Shown here: positions 25,245 through 33,123 of the stretch, piece by piece
Layout of the letters: every line of letters starts with the position of its first letter
Numbering within the stretch: position 1 is the stretch's first letter
Assembly: GCF_022832435.1 (NCBI RefSeq)
Contig: NZ_JALHLF010000022.1
Coordinates: 8,197-47,624 of the forward strand
DNA from: Novosphingobium organovorum
GTDB lineage: Bacteria > Pseudomonadota > Alphaproteobacteria > Sphingomonadales > Sphingomonadaceae
Reading direction: 5' to 3'
Length of the DNA: 39,428 nt
Position numbers and translations under genes: made by a program
Notes under the pieces: generated by a model
Databases searched by the model: none
Seen by the model: the letters and a program-made list of their open reading frames with translations, nothing else
Told to the model about the DNA's origin: nothing

Positions 25245-25880
25245 TCAGTTCCGGCTGAGTGCGGAATCCGTGAAGCAATCGAAAATGAGGAGATGGATTT
25301 GCCTGGCAGCGTCAGGGAGGTCGCTCGCCTTTATATCGCGTAGATCGATACTCTCTCGGAATAGATCGATGCGCTGACCTTCAAATTGCGGGAGGCCACG
25401 CAGGTGAGTCCCGAGATGCGGCGGCTCGTTTCGGTGAACTGGCGCCTGATACGTTCTGCCGCGGCACCCGCTGCGGCCTTTTCGCCTGCCGTGGCGGCGC
25501 CGGCGAACAGGGCTTCGATCTTGCGCAGCTTTTCGCGAAGACGCTGCTCCGCATCCGAATTCTGGTTCAATGCCGCGTTCCCAACGGCGTAGTGATACCG
25601 GGGAGGTCTTGCGCGCGCGCGTACAGGCCAGAACCGCGGCATGGATCTCGGCCTCGATGATCTCGGTCATGACGCGCAGATGCTTGATCGTCTCTTTGAT
25701 CTGCCCGCGATCTTCAGGTTCGTCCCTGGTGCGTTCGATGAGATCGGCGACGCCCGCCATCATGGCTCTGATTTCCCCAAGATGTGTAACCGCTTCGTGC
25801 GCGCGTTCGGGTAGCCCGGCTTCCTCTTCGCCATTGAACAGGCTTTCGACGAAACCTTCGACTTCCTGTGCGCGGACCAT
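25245..25880 (-). CDS. hypothetical protein; C-terminal half may be frameshifted
   Basis: Downstream of gltS on the same strand. The N-terminal ~85 residues (ERAHEAVTHLGEIRAMMAGV, IKETIKHLRVMTEIIEAEIH) are helical and look coding. From about 25600 the same frame becomes Arg-rich, while another frame of the same strand (25331 to 25600) reads NSDAEQRLREKLRKIEALFA, GEKAAAGAAAERIRRQF, which resembles the helical N-terminus of DUF2786-type proteins. So two gene pieces may overlap, or a frameshift has joined them. I do not recognise a function. Confidence 0.4.
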   Translation of the reverse strand: MVRAQEVEGFVESLFNGEEEAGLPERAHEAVTHLGEIRAMMAGVADLIERTRDEPEDRGQIKETIKHLRVMTEIIEAEIHAAVLACTRARKTSPVSLRRWERGIEPEFGCGAASSRKAAQDRSPVRRRRHGRRKGRSGCRGRTYQAPVHRNEPPHLGTHLRGLPQFEGQRIDLFRESIDLRDIKASDLPDAARQIHLLIFDCFTDSALSRN

Positions 25881-25949
25881 GCCCAGATTTCCCAGATTGG
25901 CGCTGGTTGGCTCCGCTCACCCCTTGCAGGGGCCGGAACGGCGGGCCTG

Positions 25950-27290
25950 TCAGGTTCGCGCCGGGCGGCGGATGACGAACTGGAACAGCGCCAGGATGGC
26001 GAGGATCGCGAGCAGCAAGACGCCCAGGACCTGCGGTGCGTAGCCCATCGTGACCAGTCCGGGGACAAGCGAAACCAGCAGGATCTCGACGATCGATCCC
26101 GGCACATAGGCGATGGCGTAGTCCTCCAGCGCGTTCGACTGTCCCTCCGGGTCGCAGACCCGCAGCAGGAGGATGCCCAGCGCCACCGTGCCCGTCATCC
26201 AGCCCCATGAAAATACGGCCTTTTCCGCCCAGTGATCGCCCAGCACCCGCGGCGCGACGAGCATGGTCAGGACAAGGCACAGCGCGGTGCCGATGAGCAT
26301 GATCGCCAGGAACGGCGCGGTGTTGGAGAGCAGGACCGCCAGCTGGATCGAGCTGACCCCGAAGAAGATCAGAAAGTCGGTCGCGCAACTGGCAAGCGCA
26401 CCGATGATCCGCTCGTCGACGTAATGGATCATCCCTGTTCGGGTGAGCACGAGCCGCATCAGCGCGCCGAGCAGGAAGCAGCAGGCGAAGACCGGAACCG
26501 AGAGATAGGAGACCAGAGCGGAGAGGTGCGAAGCCAGTTCGAACGCGGCGAACGTGATCACCGCCAGCAGCCCGACGTGCAGCGAAAGCACGTGCAGCGA
26601 GGCTGCGACGACGGTTTCCTCACCAATGCTGCGGCGATCCTCGAGCGCGACGAGGCCGCGTCGGAAATGCCGGTCGAGCTCCTCGAAACGGCGCACGTCC
26701 TTGAGCCGTCCCTGGCGACCGAACAGGTTGATGATGACCATGCCGCCCAGCATCGCGAGAAATACCCCGATCGTCGCGGACGTCAGGCCGAGGCTGAGCG
26801 CATCCTCCCAGCCCAGCCCCTGCAGCACGACACCGAGGCCCGCCGCCGTCCCGTGTCCGCCCATGAAACCGGCTGGAAAGATGAGCCCGAAGGCCGGAAC
26901 GAGCCCCGGAAACACGCTGTGCGCGGTGACCATGGCAAAGCCCACGCCCACGATCCATTGCGAGAGAAAGACGATCTGGTTGAACACCCACATCCGACCG
27001 GTGCGGTGAATTAGCGTGTCGAGGTCGGGAAACCGCGCGGTCATGCCCAGACCCGCGAACACAGCGCAGATCAGCACCCCGCCATATTGCGCGCACCATG
27101 CCGAAAAGGGCAGCCAGCCGAGCACCGAAGGCCCGCCGACGAAGCCGATCAGCCCGGCGAGCAGCGTGCTGGGCACGAAGAGGCGTTGCAGCACGGTGAC
27201 CTGGCTGCGCAGGATCTTGGCGACAAGCAGCAGGCAGCCTGCGAGGCCGGCATCGATGACCAGGTTCCAGAGTGTGATCGCGGCCTCCAC
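25950..27290 (-). CDS. gltS: sodium/glutamate symporter, GltS (ESS) family
   Basis: A 446-residue inner-membrane carrier starting at GTG. It has about 12 helices and the conserved GGHGTAAGLG motif (twice-pseudorepeat family) plus a VPVFACCFLLGALMR region. GltS takes up glutamate with sodium. The neighbouring gamma-glutamyltransferase and oxidase make glutamate or N-methylglutamate use a natural context, though the genes are on opposite strands. Ribosome site is weak. Confidence 0.85.
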   Translation of the reverse strand: MEAAITLWNLVIDAGLAGCLLLVAKILRSQVTVLQRLFVPSTLLAGLIGFVGGPSVLGWLPFSAWCAQYGGVLICAVFAGLGMTARFPDLDTLIHRTGRMWVFNQIVFLSQWIVGVGFAMVTAHSVFPGLVPAFGLIFPAGFMGGHGTAAGLGVVLQGLGWEDALSLGLTSATIGVFLAMLGGMVIINLFGRQGRLKDVRRFEELDRHFRRGLVALEDRRSIGEETVVAASLHVLSLHVGLLAVITFAAFELASHLSALVSYLSVPVFACCFLLGALMRLVLTRTGMIHYVDERIIGALASCATDFLIFFGVSSIQLAVLLSNTAPFLAIMLIGTALCLVLTMLVAPRVLGDHWAEKAVFSWGWMTGTVALGILLLRVCDPEGQSNALEDYAIAYVPGSIVEILLVSLVPGLVTMGYAPQVLGVLLLAILAILALFQFVIRRPART

Positions 27291-27652
27291 GCGGTTGGGG
27301 AATGGGAAACGCGCAAGCGTACGCTGCGCGAAAGGCCCCCCGCGCCCCGGCTCCGCAGCCGGGGGCGCTGTCTTGCGGCCCGGCCAAGGAGTTACATGGA
27401 TCGGCCTAATGATCCAGATAAATTAGCCTTAATATGGCGTGCCATCTGCTCCGCAATGTCATCATAAAATTATGATTGTTCAATGTGTTGATGGAAAATC
27501 TTCTGGCTGTTCGGCCGGTTTTTAGCGCGCGTTGGCGGGTTGCTTTGCGCAAGGGGCGCAGAGATACTCGACCGCACAAAATGAAAAGCGAGGCCACGAT
27601 CGGAGAGGGTCTGAACCCTGGCGCATAAATAATACAAATTCAGGGGTATTTT
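27291..27652. promoter_or_regulatory. divergent regulatory region between gltS and TonB receptor
   Basis: No gene in these 362 bases. Near gltS there is a strong hairpin, GCGCCCCGGCT with AGCCGGGGGCGC (27342 to 27368, one bulge), which would lie in the gltS leader. Further right the DNA is AT-rich and holds the palindrome ATCATAA-AA-TTATGAT (27461 to 27476), a plausible operator for the TonB receptor gene. Confidence 0.5.
27567..27577 (+). repeat. 11-base match to tRNA-Leu 3' end (possible att remnant)
   Basis: CTCGACCGCAC at 27567 is identical to 18354 to 18364 inside the tRNA-Leu acceptor end. Such a short match could be chance. Confidence 0.2.
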
Positions 27653-30295
27653 ATGAGCAATTTATCGAAATTGCTCCCGCTTCTTCTTGCGGGGGTCAGT
27701 CTTTGTGCGGTCGATGCGAAAGCTCAGGACAGCGCGCCGCGCAGCCAGCCCGGCGATGACACCACGATTGCCGAGGATGCGATCACCGTGATCGGGTCGC
27801 GCCGGCCCGGACGCACGGTGCTCGAAAGCAACGTTCCGGTCGACGTGATCGGCGCCGACCAGATCGAAAAGGCGGGCTACACCGACATCAACCGCCAGTT
27901 GCAGGCGCTGGTGCCCAGCTTCAACTATCCCCAGCCCTCGCTGGTCGACGGCACCGAGCACATCAAGCCGGCTTCGCTGCGCGGTCTCGCGCCCGATCAG
28001 ACGCTGGTGCTCATCAACGGCAAGCGCCGCCATCCGACCTCGTTGCTGAACATCAACGGGTCAGCGGGGCGTGGCTCGGTTTCGGTCGACCTCAACGCGA
28101 TTCCCTCGGCCGCGATCAAGCAGGTCGAAGTGCTGCGCGACGGTGCGGCGGCGCAATATGGCTCGGACGCGATCGCCGGGGTCATCAACATCGTGACCCG
28201 CGATGCCCCCGAAGGCGGGCGTATCTCGGTCAACGTGGGGATGTACGTCACCACGCTCGACGGGGTTCCCGAAATGACCGGGATCGAGACCGACGCCAAT
28301 GGCTATCCGGTCGCCAACGGTACGGGCCGGGTCAAGGGCATCTACGGCGACGACATCAAGCGGCGCGACGGCGAATCGATCACCATCGCGTACAACCAGG
28401 GCTTCAACCTCAACGACAAGGGCTTCGTCAACGCCACGTTCGAATACATCAACGCCAACCGCACCAACCGCGGCGGCGCCGATGACGGCGATACTTACCC
28501 GCTGCTCGCCAACGGCCAGTTCGACCCGCGCGAGTTGACCGTGAACCGCAACCGCTTCCTTTACGGCAACCCCGAAACCGAATCCTATACCGGCCTGCTC
28601 AACGCGCGTTACGACCTTGGCGGCGATGCCGAAGCCTACGGCACCGCCACGTTCCAGCACCGTGAAGCGACATCGGGCGCGTTCTACCGCGAGGCGTCTG
28701 ACGAAGGGTACGGCATTCAGGACATCTACCCCGACGGCTTCACCCCGCTGATCAACTCGACGATCGAGGACTACGCGGTCCAGGGCGGGGTGCGCGGCAA
28801 GGTCGCAGGCTGGGACTATGACCTGAGCGCGGTGTGGGGCACCAACAAGGTGACCTACCTCAACACCCATACCGCCAACACCACCTACCTCGACGCCACT
28901 CCGACCGAATTCTACGGCGGCGGCACGAAGTTCGGCCAGACCACGCTCAACGCCGACTTCAGCCGCGAATTCGACACCGGCTTCCTCGCCTCGCCGCTGT
29001 CGGTCTCCTTCGGCATGGAATACCGGCGCGAGAACTACGAGATCTTCGCAGGCGACGAGCGCGCCTACACCAACGCCTACCTGCTCGATGCGGACGGCAA
29101 CATCGTCTACGATTCGAGCGGCGCGCCGCTTTACGGAGACTCGCTGCTGCCGGTGGGATCGCATTCCTTCGCGCAAGGCTCGATCTACTACAGCGACGAA
29201 TCCGCCGTCGACGTCGCGCGCAACGCCATCGGCCTCTATGGCGAACTCGACGCCAACATCACCGATCCCTGGGACGTGACGCTGGCCGGGCGCTACGAGC
29301 GCTACAGCGATTTTGGCAGCACCTTCAACGTCAAGCTGGCGACACGCTATGCGCTGACCGACAGCTTCGCGTTGCGCGCCTCGGTCAGCACCGGGTTTCG
29401 CGCGCCCTCGCTCCAGCAGCAATACTACACCTCGATCTCGACCAACTTCATCAATGGCGTGGCCTACGACATCGGCACCCTGCCATCGACGAGCGCGGCC
29501 GCGCAGGCGCTGGGGGGTACCCCGCTCAAGCCCGAGAAGTCCAAGAACGTCAGCGTGGGCATGACCTGGAACGGCGTTCCCGATCTCGTCTTCACGCTCG
29601 ACGCCTACTGGATCCGCATCGATGACCGTATCGTGCTGTCCGAGACGCTGGGCGATGACACCGACGAGGCGGCGATCGTCGCGCAGGTCTTCGCCTCGGC
29701 CGGGATCGAGGGGATTGGCGCCACGCGCTTCTTCATCAACGGGGTGAACAGCACGACCAAGGGCATCGATGCCACCGCGACGTACAGCCTGGGCCTTGGC
29801 AGCCTTGGCAAGCTGGACTTCGTGGGCGGGATCAACTGGAACAAGACGCAGGTGAGCGACGTCATCGCGACGGTCGGCCCGGCCTCGCTGTTCGAGCCTT
29901 CGCAGCTCTTCGCCCGGCGCGAACGCGCCCGGCTGGAGAACGCGGCGCCGCGCATCAAGGGCAACCTGTCAACCACCTGGTCGCTTGGCAAGGTCGCGAC
30001 GACGCTGCGCACGAGCTATTACGGCAAGGTCACCCAGCCCGGAACGACGACCGCGGGTGATCTCACGGTCGACCCCGCGTTCCTCTTCGACCTCGACATC
30101 GGCGTCAAGCTGAACGACCGGATCGATTTCGCGATCGGCTCGAACAACATCTTCGACAAGTATCCCAAGTCGGCGGTGGAGACGGCCGGGGTCGAGAACG
30201 CGGGGCAGTTCGACTTCATCTCGCCCTATCCCGGCTTTTCGCCCTATGGCTTTCAGGGGCGCTACATCTACGCGCGGCTGGGCTACAATTTCTGA
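27653..30295 (+). CDS. TonB-dependent outer-membrane receptor (large)
   Basis: An 880-residue receptor with a signal peptide (LLPLLLAGVSLCAVDAKAQ), a TonB-box-like stretch near AITVIGSRR, plug landmarks (IKPASLRGLAPDQTLVLING, VEVLRDGAAAQYGSDAIAGV) and a long barrel ending in YIYARLGYNF. The frame has AGGGG upstream. This subtype (with VNVxVG-type plug) is common in sphingomonads for uptake of organic nutrients. Its neighbour genes suggest a peptide or amino-acid derivative, but no ligand can be read from sequence. Confidence 0.92.
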   Translation: MSNLSKLLPLLLAGVSLCAVDAKAQDSAPRSQPGDDTTIAEDAITVIGSRRPGRTVLESNVPVDVIGADQIEKAGYTDINRQLQALVPSFNYPQPSLVDGTEHIKPASLRGLAPDQTLVLINGKRRHPTSLLNINGSAGRGSVSVDLNAIPSAAIKQVEVLRDGAAAQYGSDAIAGVINIVTRDAPEGGRISVNVGMYVTTLDGVPEMTGIETDANGYPVANGTGRVKGIYGDDIKRRDGESITIAYNQGFNLNDKGFVNATFEYINANRTNRGGADDGDTYPLLANGQFDPRELTVNRNRFLYGNPETESYTGLLNARYDLGGDAEAYGTATFQHREATSGAFYREASDEGYGIQDIYPDGFTPLINSTIEDYAVQGGVRGKVAGWDYDLSAVWGTNKVTYLNTHTANTTYLDATPTEFYGGGTKFGQTTLNADFSREFDTGFLASPLSVSFGMEYRRENYEIFAGDERAYTNAYLLDADGNIVYDSSGAPLYGDSLLPVGSHSFAQGSIYYSDESAVDVARNAIGLYGELDANITDPWDVTLAGRYERYSDFGSTFNVKLATRYALTDSFALRASVSTGFRAPSLQQQYYTSISTNFINGVAYDIGTLPSTSAAAQALGGTPLKPEKSKNVSVGMTWNGVPDLVFTLDAYWIRIDDRIVLSETLGDDTDEAAIVAQVFASAGIEGIGATRFFINGVNSTTKGIDATATYSLGLGSLGKLDFVGGINWNKTQVSDVIATVGPASLFEPSQLFARRERARLENAAPRIKGNLSTTWSLGKVATTLRTSYYGKVTQPGTTTAGDLTVDPAFLFDLDIGVKLNDRIDFAIGSNNIFDKYPKSAVETAGVENAGQFDFISPYPGFSPYGFQGRYIYARLGYNF

Positions 30296-30373
30296 TCCGC
30301 GCCGCGCCAACCGGAACAGCGATGGGGAGGGCTGGCAACGGCCCTCCCTTTCGGGTCTGGCGCAAGGCCTTGG

Positions 30374-31333
30374 TCATACGAGAAATTTGTCCTCGAGCCA
30401 GGGATAATCCTCGAGCATGCGGGCCAGCACTTCCCCGCGCAGCACGGTGCGCGCGGCTTCGGCGATGCGGGCGGCGGCTTCCTCGTCCTCGCGCTCGCGG
30501 CAGATGAGGGTGAGCTGGCGGCGAAAGGCGCCCTTGGAAATCGGCGCGAGCATGACCCGGCGGTGGAACGAAGGCGCGCTGGCGTAGCACAGCGGCGTGG
30601 TCAGCCCCCAGCCCTGGTTGTTGGCGATCATGGTCATCTGGCCGAGGACCGATTCGATTTCCACCGTCTTGACCGGCTTGAGGTTCATGCGCGCCAGATG
30701 GCGCATGATCTGGCGCCCGGTGCTGCCCGAGGCGCCGTAGCGGATCAGCGGCTTGGTCTGCACCAGTTCGGCCAGATCGGGCACTTCGCGCGCGGAATGG
30801 GGCAGCGCCAGAACATAGGGTTCGCGCACCAGTTCGAAGCGGGCGAGGTCGGCCTGGTCTTCCATCAGGTCATCGACCGTGACGATCATGTCGGCCTTGC
30901 GCGAGAGCAGCATGGCGACATGATCGGGGCTGAGCCCGGCGGTGATCCGCCAGCCCGAGGCCAGGTCCTCGATCATCGGCACCAGATGGCCGCCGACCAC
31001 GTCGACGAAGCTGGTCGCGGCGGCGAGGTGCAGCGCGGGCCGCTTGATCAGCGCGGCATCGCGCAGCGCGGTGTGGACGTGCCCTTCGAGATCGAGCAGT
31101 TCGAGCGCCTTCTGGTGGAGGATCTGGCCCGGACGGGTCAGCGCCACCGGCCGGCGATCGCGGCTGACGAGCTGGATGCCGAAACGCTCCTCGAGCGAAC
31201 GGATGGTCTGGCTGACCCGCGCCTGGGTGATGCCCAGCCGTCCGGCCGCCTCGGACATCACGCCGCATTCCGCCAGTGTCACGAAGATGCGCAGCGCGCG
31301 TAGCGGAAGTTCGCCCTGCGGTTCGCTCGCCAT
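30374..31333 (-). CDS. LysR-family transcriptional regulator
   Basis: A 319-residue regulator. The N-terminal winged helix reads LPLRALRIFVTLAECGVMSE, AAGRLGITQARVSQTIRSLE, FGIQLVSRDRRPVALTRPG, and a periplasmic-binding-like effector domain follows. ATG at 31333 has AAGGGA upstream. It is divergent from the soxBDAG-like operon and has an LTTR-type palindrome between (31410), so it very likely controls that operon and perhaps the TonB receptor that ends 78 bases away convergent to it. Confidence 0.93.
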   Translation of the reverse strand: MASEPQGELPLRALRIFVTLAECGVMSEAAGRLGITQARVSQTIRSLEERFGIQLVSRDRRPVALTRPGQILHQKALELLDLEGHVHTALRDAALIKRPALHLAAATSFVDVVGGHLVPMIEDLASGWRITAGLSPDHVAMLLSRKADMIVTVDDLMEDQADLARFELVREPYVLALPHSAREVPDLAELVQTKPLIRYGASGSTGRQIMRHLARMNLKPVKTVEIESVLGQMTMIANNQGWGLTTPLCYASAPSFHRRVMLAPISKGAFRRQLTLICREREDEEAAARIAEAARTVLRGEVLARMLEDYPWLEDKFLV

Positions 31334-31409
31334 CGTCCCTTCGCCCTGTCTTGCCGGTCTTACCGTCGTGCCGGTCTTGCAGGCCTGTCGCTGGTACAGA
31401 CCCGCCGGT

Positions 31410-31428
31410 TTTGCTGCCCTGCAGCAAA
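31410..31428. promoter_or_regulatory. LysR-type palindromic operator
   Basis: TTTGCTGC-CCT-GCAGCAAA is a perfect eight-base inverted repeat. Its core TTGC-N9-GCAA matches the T-N11-A rule for LysR sites and it lies in the LysR/soxB divergent promoter. Confidence 0.6.
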
Positions 31429-31589
31429 GTGCCCGAGGTGCGCGCGCAATGCCAGTCATACTTTCCCTAATTCGCGCCATAAGCTTTGCTTCCGGACCCG
31501 CGCATCGCCTTGACCCGATCGCGCCGCGCTCGGCATAGAAAGTCCTGGCACCGCCGCGTTCCAGCGGCGTCGGCTTTTCCGAGGTCTTC

Positions 31590-32825
31590 ATGCCCCTTCA
31601 ATTGCTTAAGTATGGACTGGGGCAGCGCCGGGCACCCGTCCTGCCCGCCCCGCGCGCGCTGGGGAGCGGCTATGACGTGGTCATCATCGGCGGTGGCGGG
31701 CATGGTCTGGCGACCGCTTACTACCTTGCGAAGAACTGGGGCGTGCGCAAGGTCGCGGTGCTCGAGAAAGGCTGGCTGGCGGGAGGCAACACCGCGCGCA
31801 ACACCACCATCATCCGCGCCAACTACCTCAGCAACGCGGGCGTGCGCTTCTTCGGCAAGTCGGTCGAACTCTATCGCACGCTGTCGAGCGAGCTGGACTA
31901 CAACATCATGTTCTCGCCGCGCGGGCACCTGACGCTGTTCCACGACGATGGCGGCAAGCGCACCGCGCGCTGGCGCGCCGAGCAGAACCGGCTGAACGGC
32001 GTCCATTCCGAAGTGATCGATCGCCAGGCCGTGGCCAGGCTGTGCCCCCAGCTCAACATGCGCGAGGACGTGCGCTATCCGGTGCTGGGCGCGCTCTACC
32101 ACCCCGGCGGGGCGACCGCGCGCCACGATGCGGTGGCCTGGGGGCTGGCCAGGCGCGCGAGCGAAATGGGGGTCGAGATCCACACCCAGACCCAGGTCAT
32201 CGGGATGGACCGGGAAGGCGGGCGCATCGCGCGCCTCCACACCAACCGGGGCACGCTGCGCGCGGGACGGATCGTGCAGTGCGTGGCCGGCGCCAGTCCG
32301 GCGCTGGCGCAAATGGCCGGGTTCGACCTGCCGATCCGGGTCGTTCCGCTCCAGGCCTTCGTCTCCGAACCGGTCAAGCCGGTGCTCGACCCGATCGTGG
32401 TGTCGGGCAACCTGGCGGTCTACATCTCGCAATCGGCGCGCGGCGAATTCGTCATGGGCGGCGAGATCGACGCTTACCCGTGCGTCTCCTCGCGTTCCTC
32501 GCACGACATCAAGGAGGACATGATGGGCCCGATGCTCGAGCTGTTTCCCTTCCTGGCGCGCATGAAGTTGTTGCGTCAGTGGGGCGGGATCGCCGATGTC
32601 ACCCAGGATTACAGCCCGATCATGGGGCCAAGCCCGGTCCAGGACTACTTCCTGAGCGCAGGGTGGGGCACCATGGGGTTCAAGGCCATTCCGGCGGGCG
32701 GTTACGCGATGGCCGAAATGGTCGCCACCGGGCGCGTGCCCGACCTGATCGCACCGTTCTCCCTTGAACGCTTTTCCACCCTCTCGCTCGTCGGAGAGCG
32801 CGCGGCCGCGGCCGTGGGTCACTGA
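31590..32825 (+). CDS. soxB: sarcosine oxidase beta-subunit-like (or N-methylglutamate dehydrogenase MgdA)
   Basis: A 411-residue FAD-dependent amine oxidase. The Rossmann FAD motif is VVIIGGGGHGLATAYYLAK; YLSNAGVRFF, GGATARHDAVAW (His179 is the likely covalent-FMN residue, by comparison with the beta subunit of heterotetrameric sarcosine oxidase) and GGIADVTQDYSPIMG near the C-terminus are family segments. It catalyses oxidative N-demethylation of secondary amines such as sarcosine or N-methylglutamate. Genes follow in the order B-D-A-G with tight spacing. The homologous mgdABCD genes of the N-methylglutamate pathway have the same order, so substrate is open. Confidence 0.9.
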   Translation: MPLQLLKYGLGQRRAPVLPAPRALGSGYDVVIIGGGGHGLATAYYLAKNWGVRKVAVLEKGWLAGGNTARNTTIIRANYLSNAGVRFFGKSVELYRTLSSELDYNIMFSPRGHLTLFHDDGGKRTARWRAEQNRLNGVHSEVIDRQAVARLCPQLNMREDVRYPVLGALYHPGGATARHDAVAWGLARRASEMGVEIHTQTQVIGMDREGGRIARLHTNRGTLRAGRIVQCVAGASPALAQMAGFDLPIRVVPLQAFVSEPVKPVLDPIVVSGNLAVYISQSARGEFVMGGEIDAYPCVSSRSSHDIKEDMMGPMLELFPFLARMKLLRQWGGIADVTQDYSPIMGPSPVQDYFLSAGWGTMGFKAIPAGGYAMAEMVATGRVPDLIAPFSLERFSTLSLVGERAAAAVGH

Positions 32826-32838
32826 GGCGAGGTCCCCT

Positions 32839-33123
32839 GTGCTTTTTCCCTGCACCGATATTGGCGAGCGGCCCAAGAGCGAGTTTCGCTGGGGCGGCTA
32901 CCTGGATGACAGCGCCGCAAGCCAGGAGGACGCGGTCTGCGCCCCTGAATGGCGCCGCCACCTGTGGGGCGGCAAGCCTGGCGGCGTTCAGGGCGAGTGG
33001 TGGTTCCACCATCCGTCCGAGCAATGGTACATCGGCTTTCGCGATGCCGCGAGCGAGCGTTTCGTCACGCTCGAACCCGCGCAGGCCTGCCTTGCCCGCC
33101 AGCGCGAAGGGGGGACGCGATGA
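32839..33123 (+). CDS. soxD: sarcosine oxidase delta-subunit-like, zinc-ligand residues lost
   Basis: A 94-residue subunit starting at GTG 32839 (GAGG upstream) and ending with TGA that overlaps the next ATG. Conserved segments are PCTDIGERPKSEFRWGGYL and GEWWFHHPSEQWYIGFRD. In Corynebacterium SoxD zinc is held by Cys6, Cys9, His59 and Cys63; here the C-x-x-C is replaced by C-T-D-I and the second half lacks the C-terminal Cys, so the zinc site appears lost. The chain length and position still identify it. Confidence 0.88.
   Translation: MLFPCTDIGERPKSEFRWGGYLDDSAASQEDAVCAPEWRRHLWGGKPGGVQGEWWFHHPSEQWYIGFRDAASERFVTLEPAQACLARQREGGTR

Noticed and set aside
28061..29422. A 453-residue minus-strand frame opposite the large TonB receptor
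   Set aside because: It lacks family features and mirrors the receptor's codon bias.
31467..32876. A 469-residue minus-strand frame opposite soxB
   Set aside because: Shadow frame; soxB has strong FAD and family motifs.
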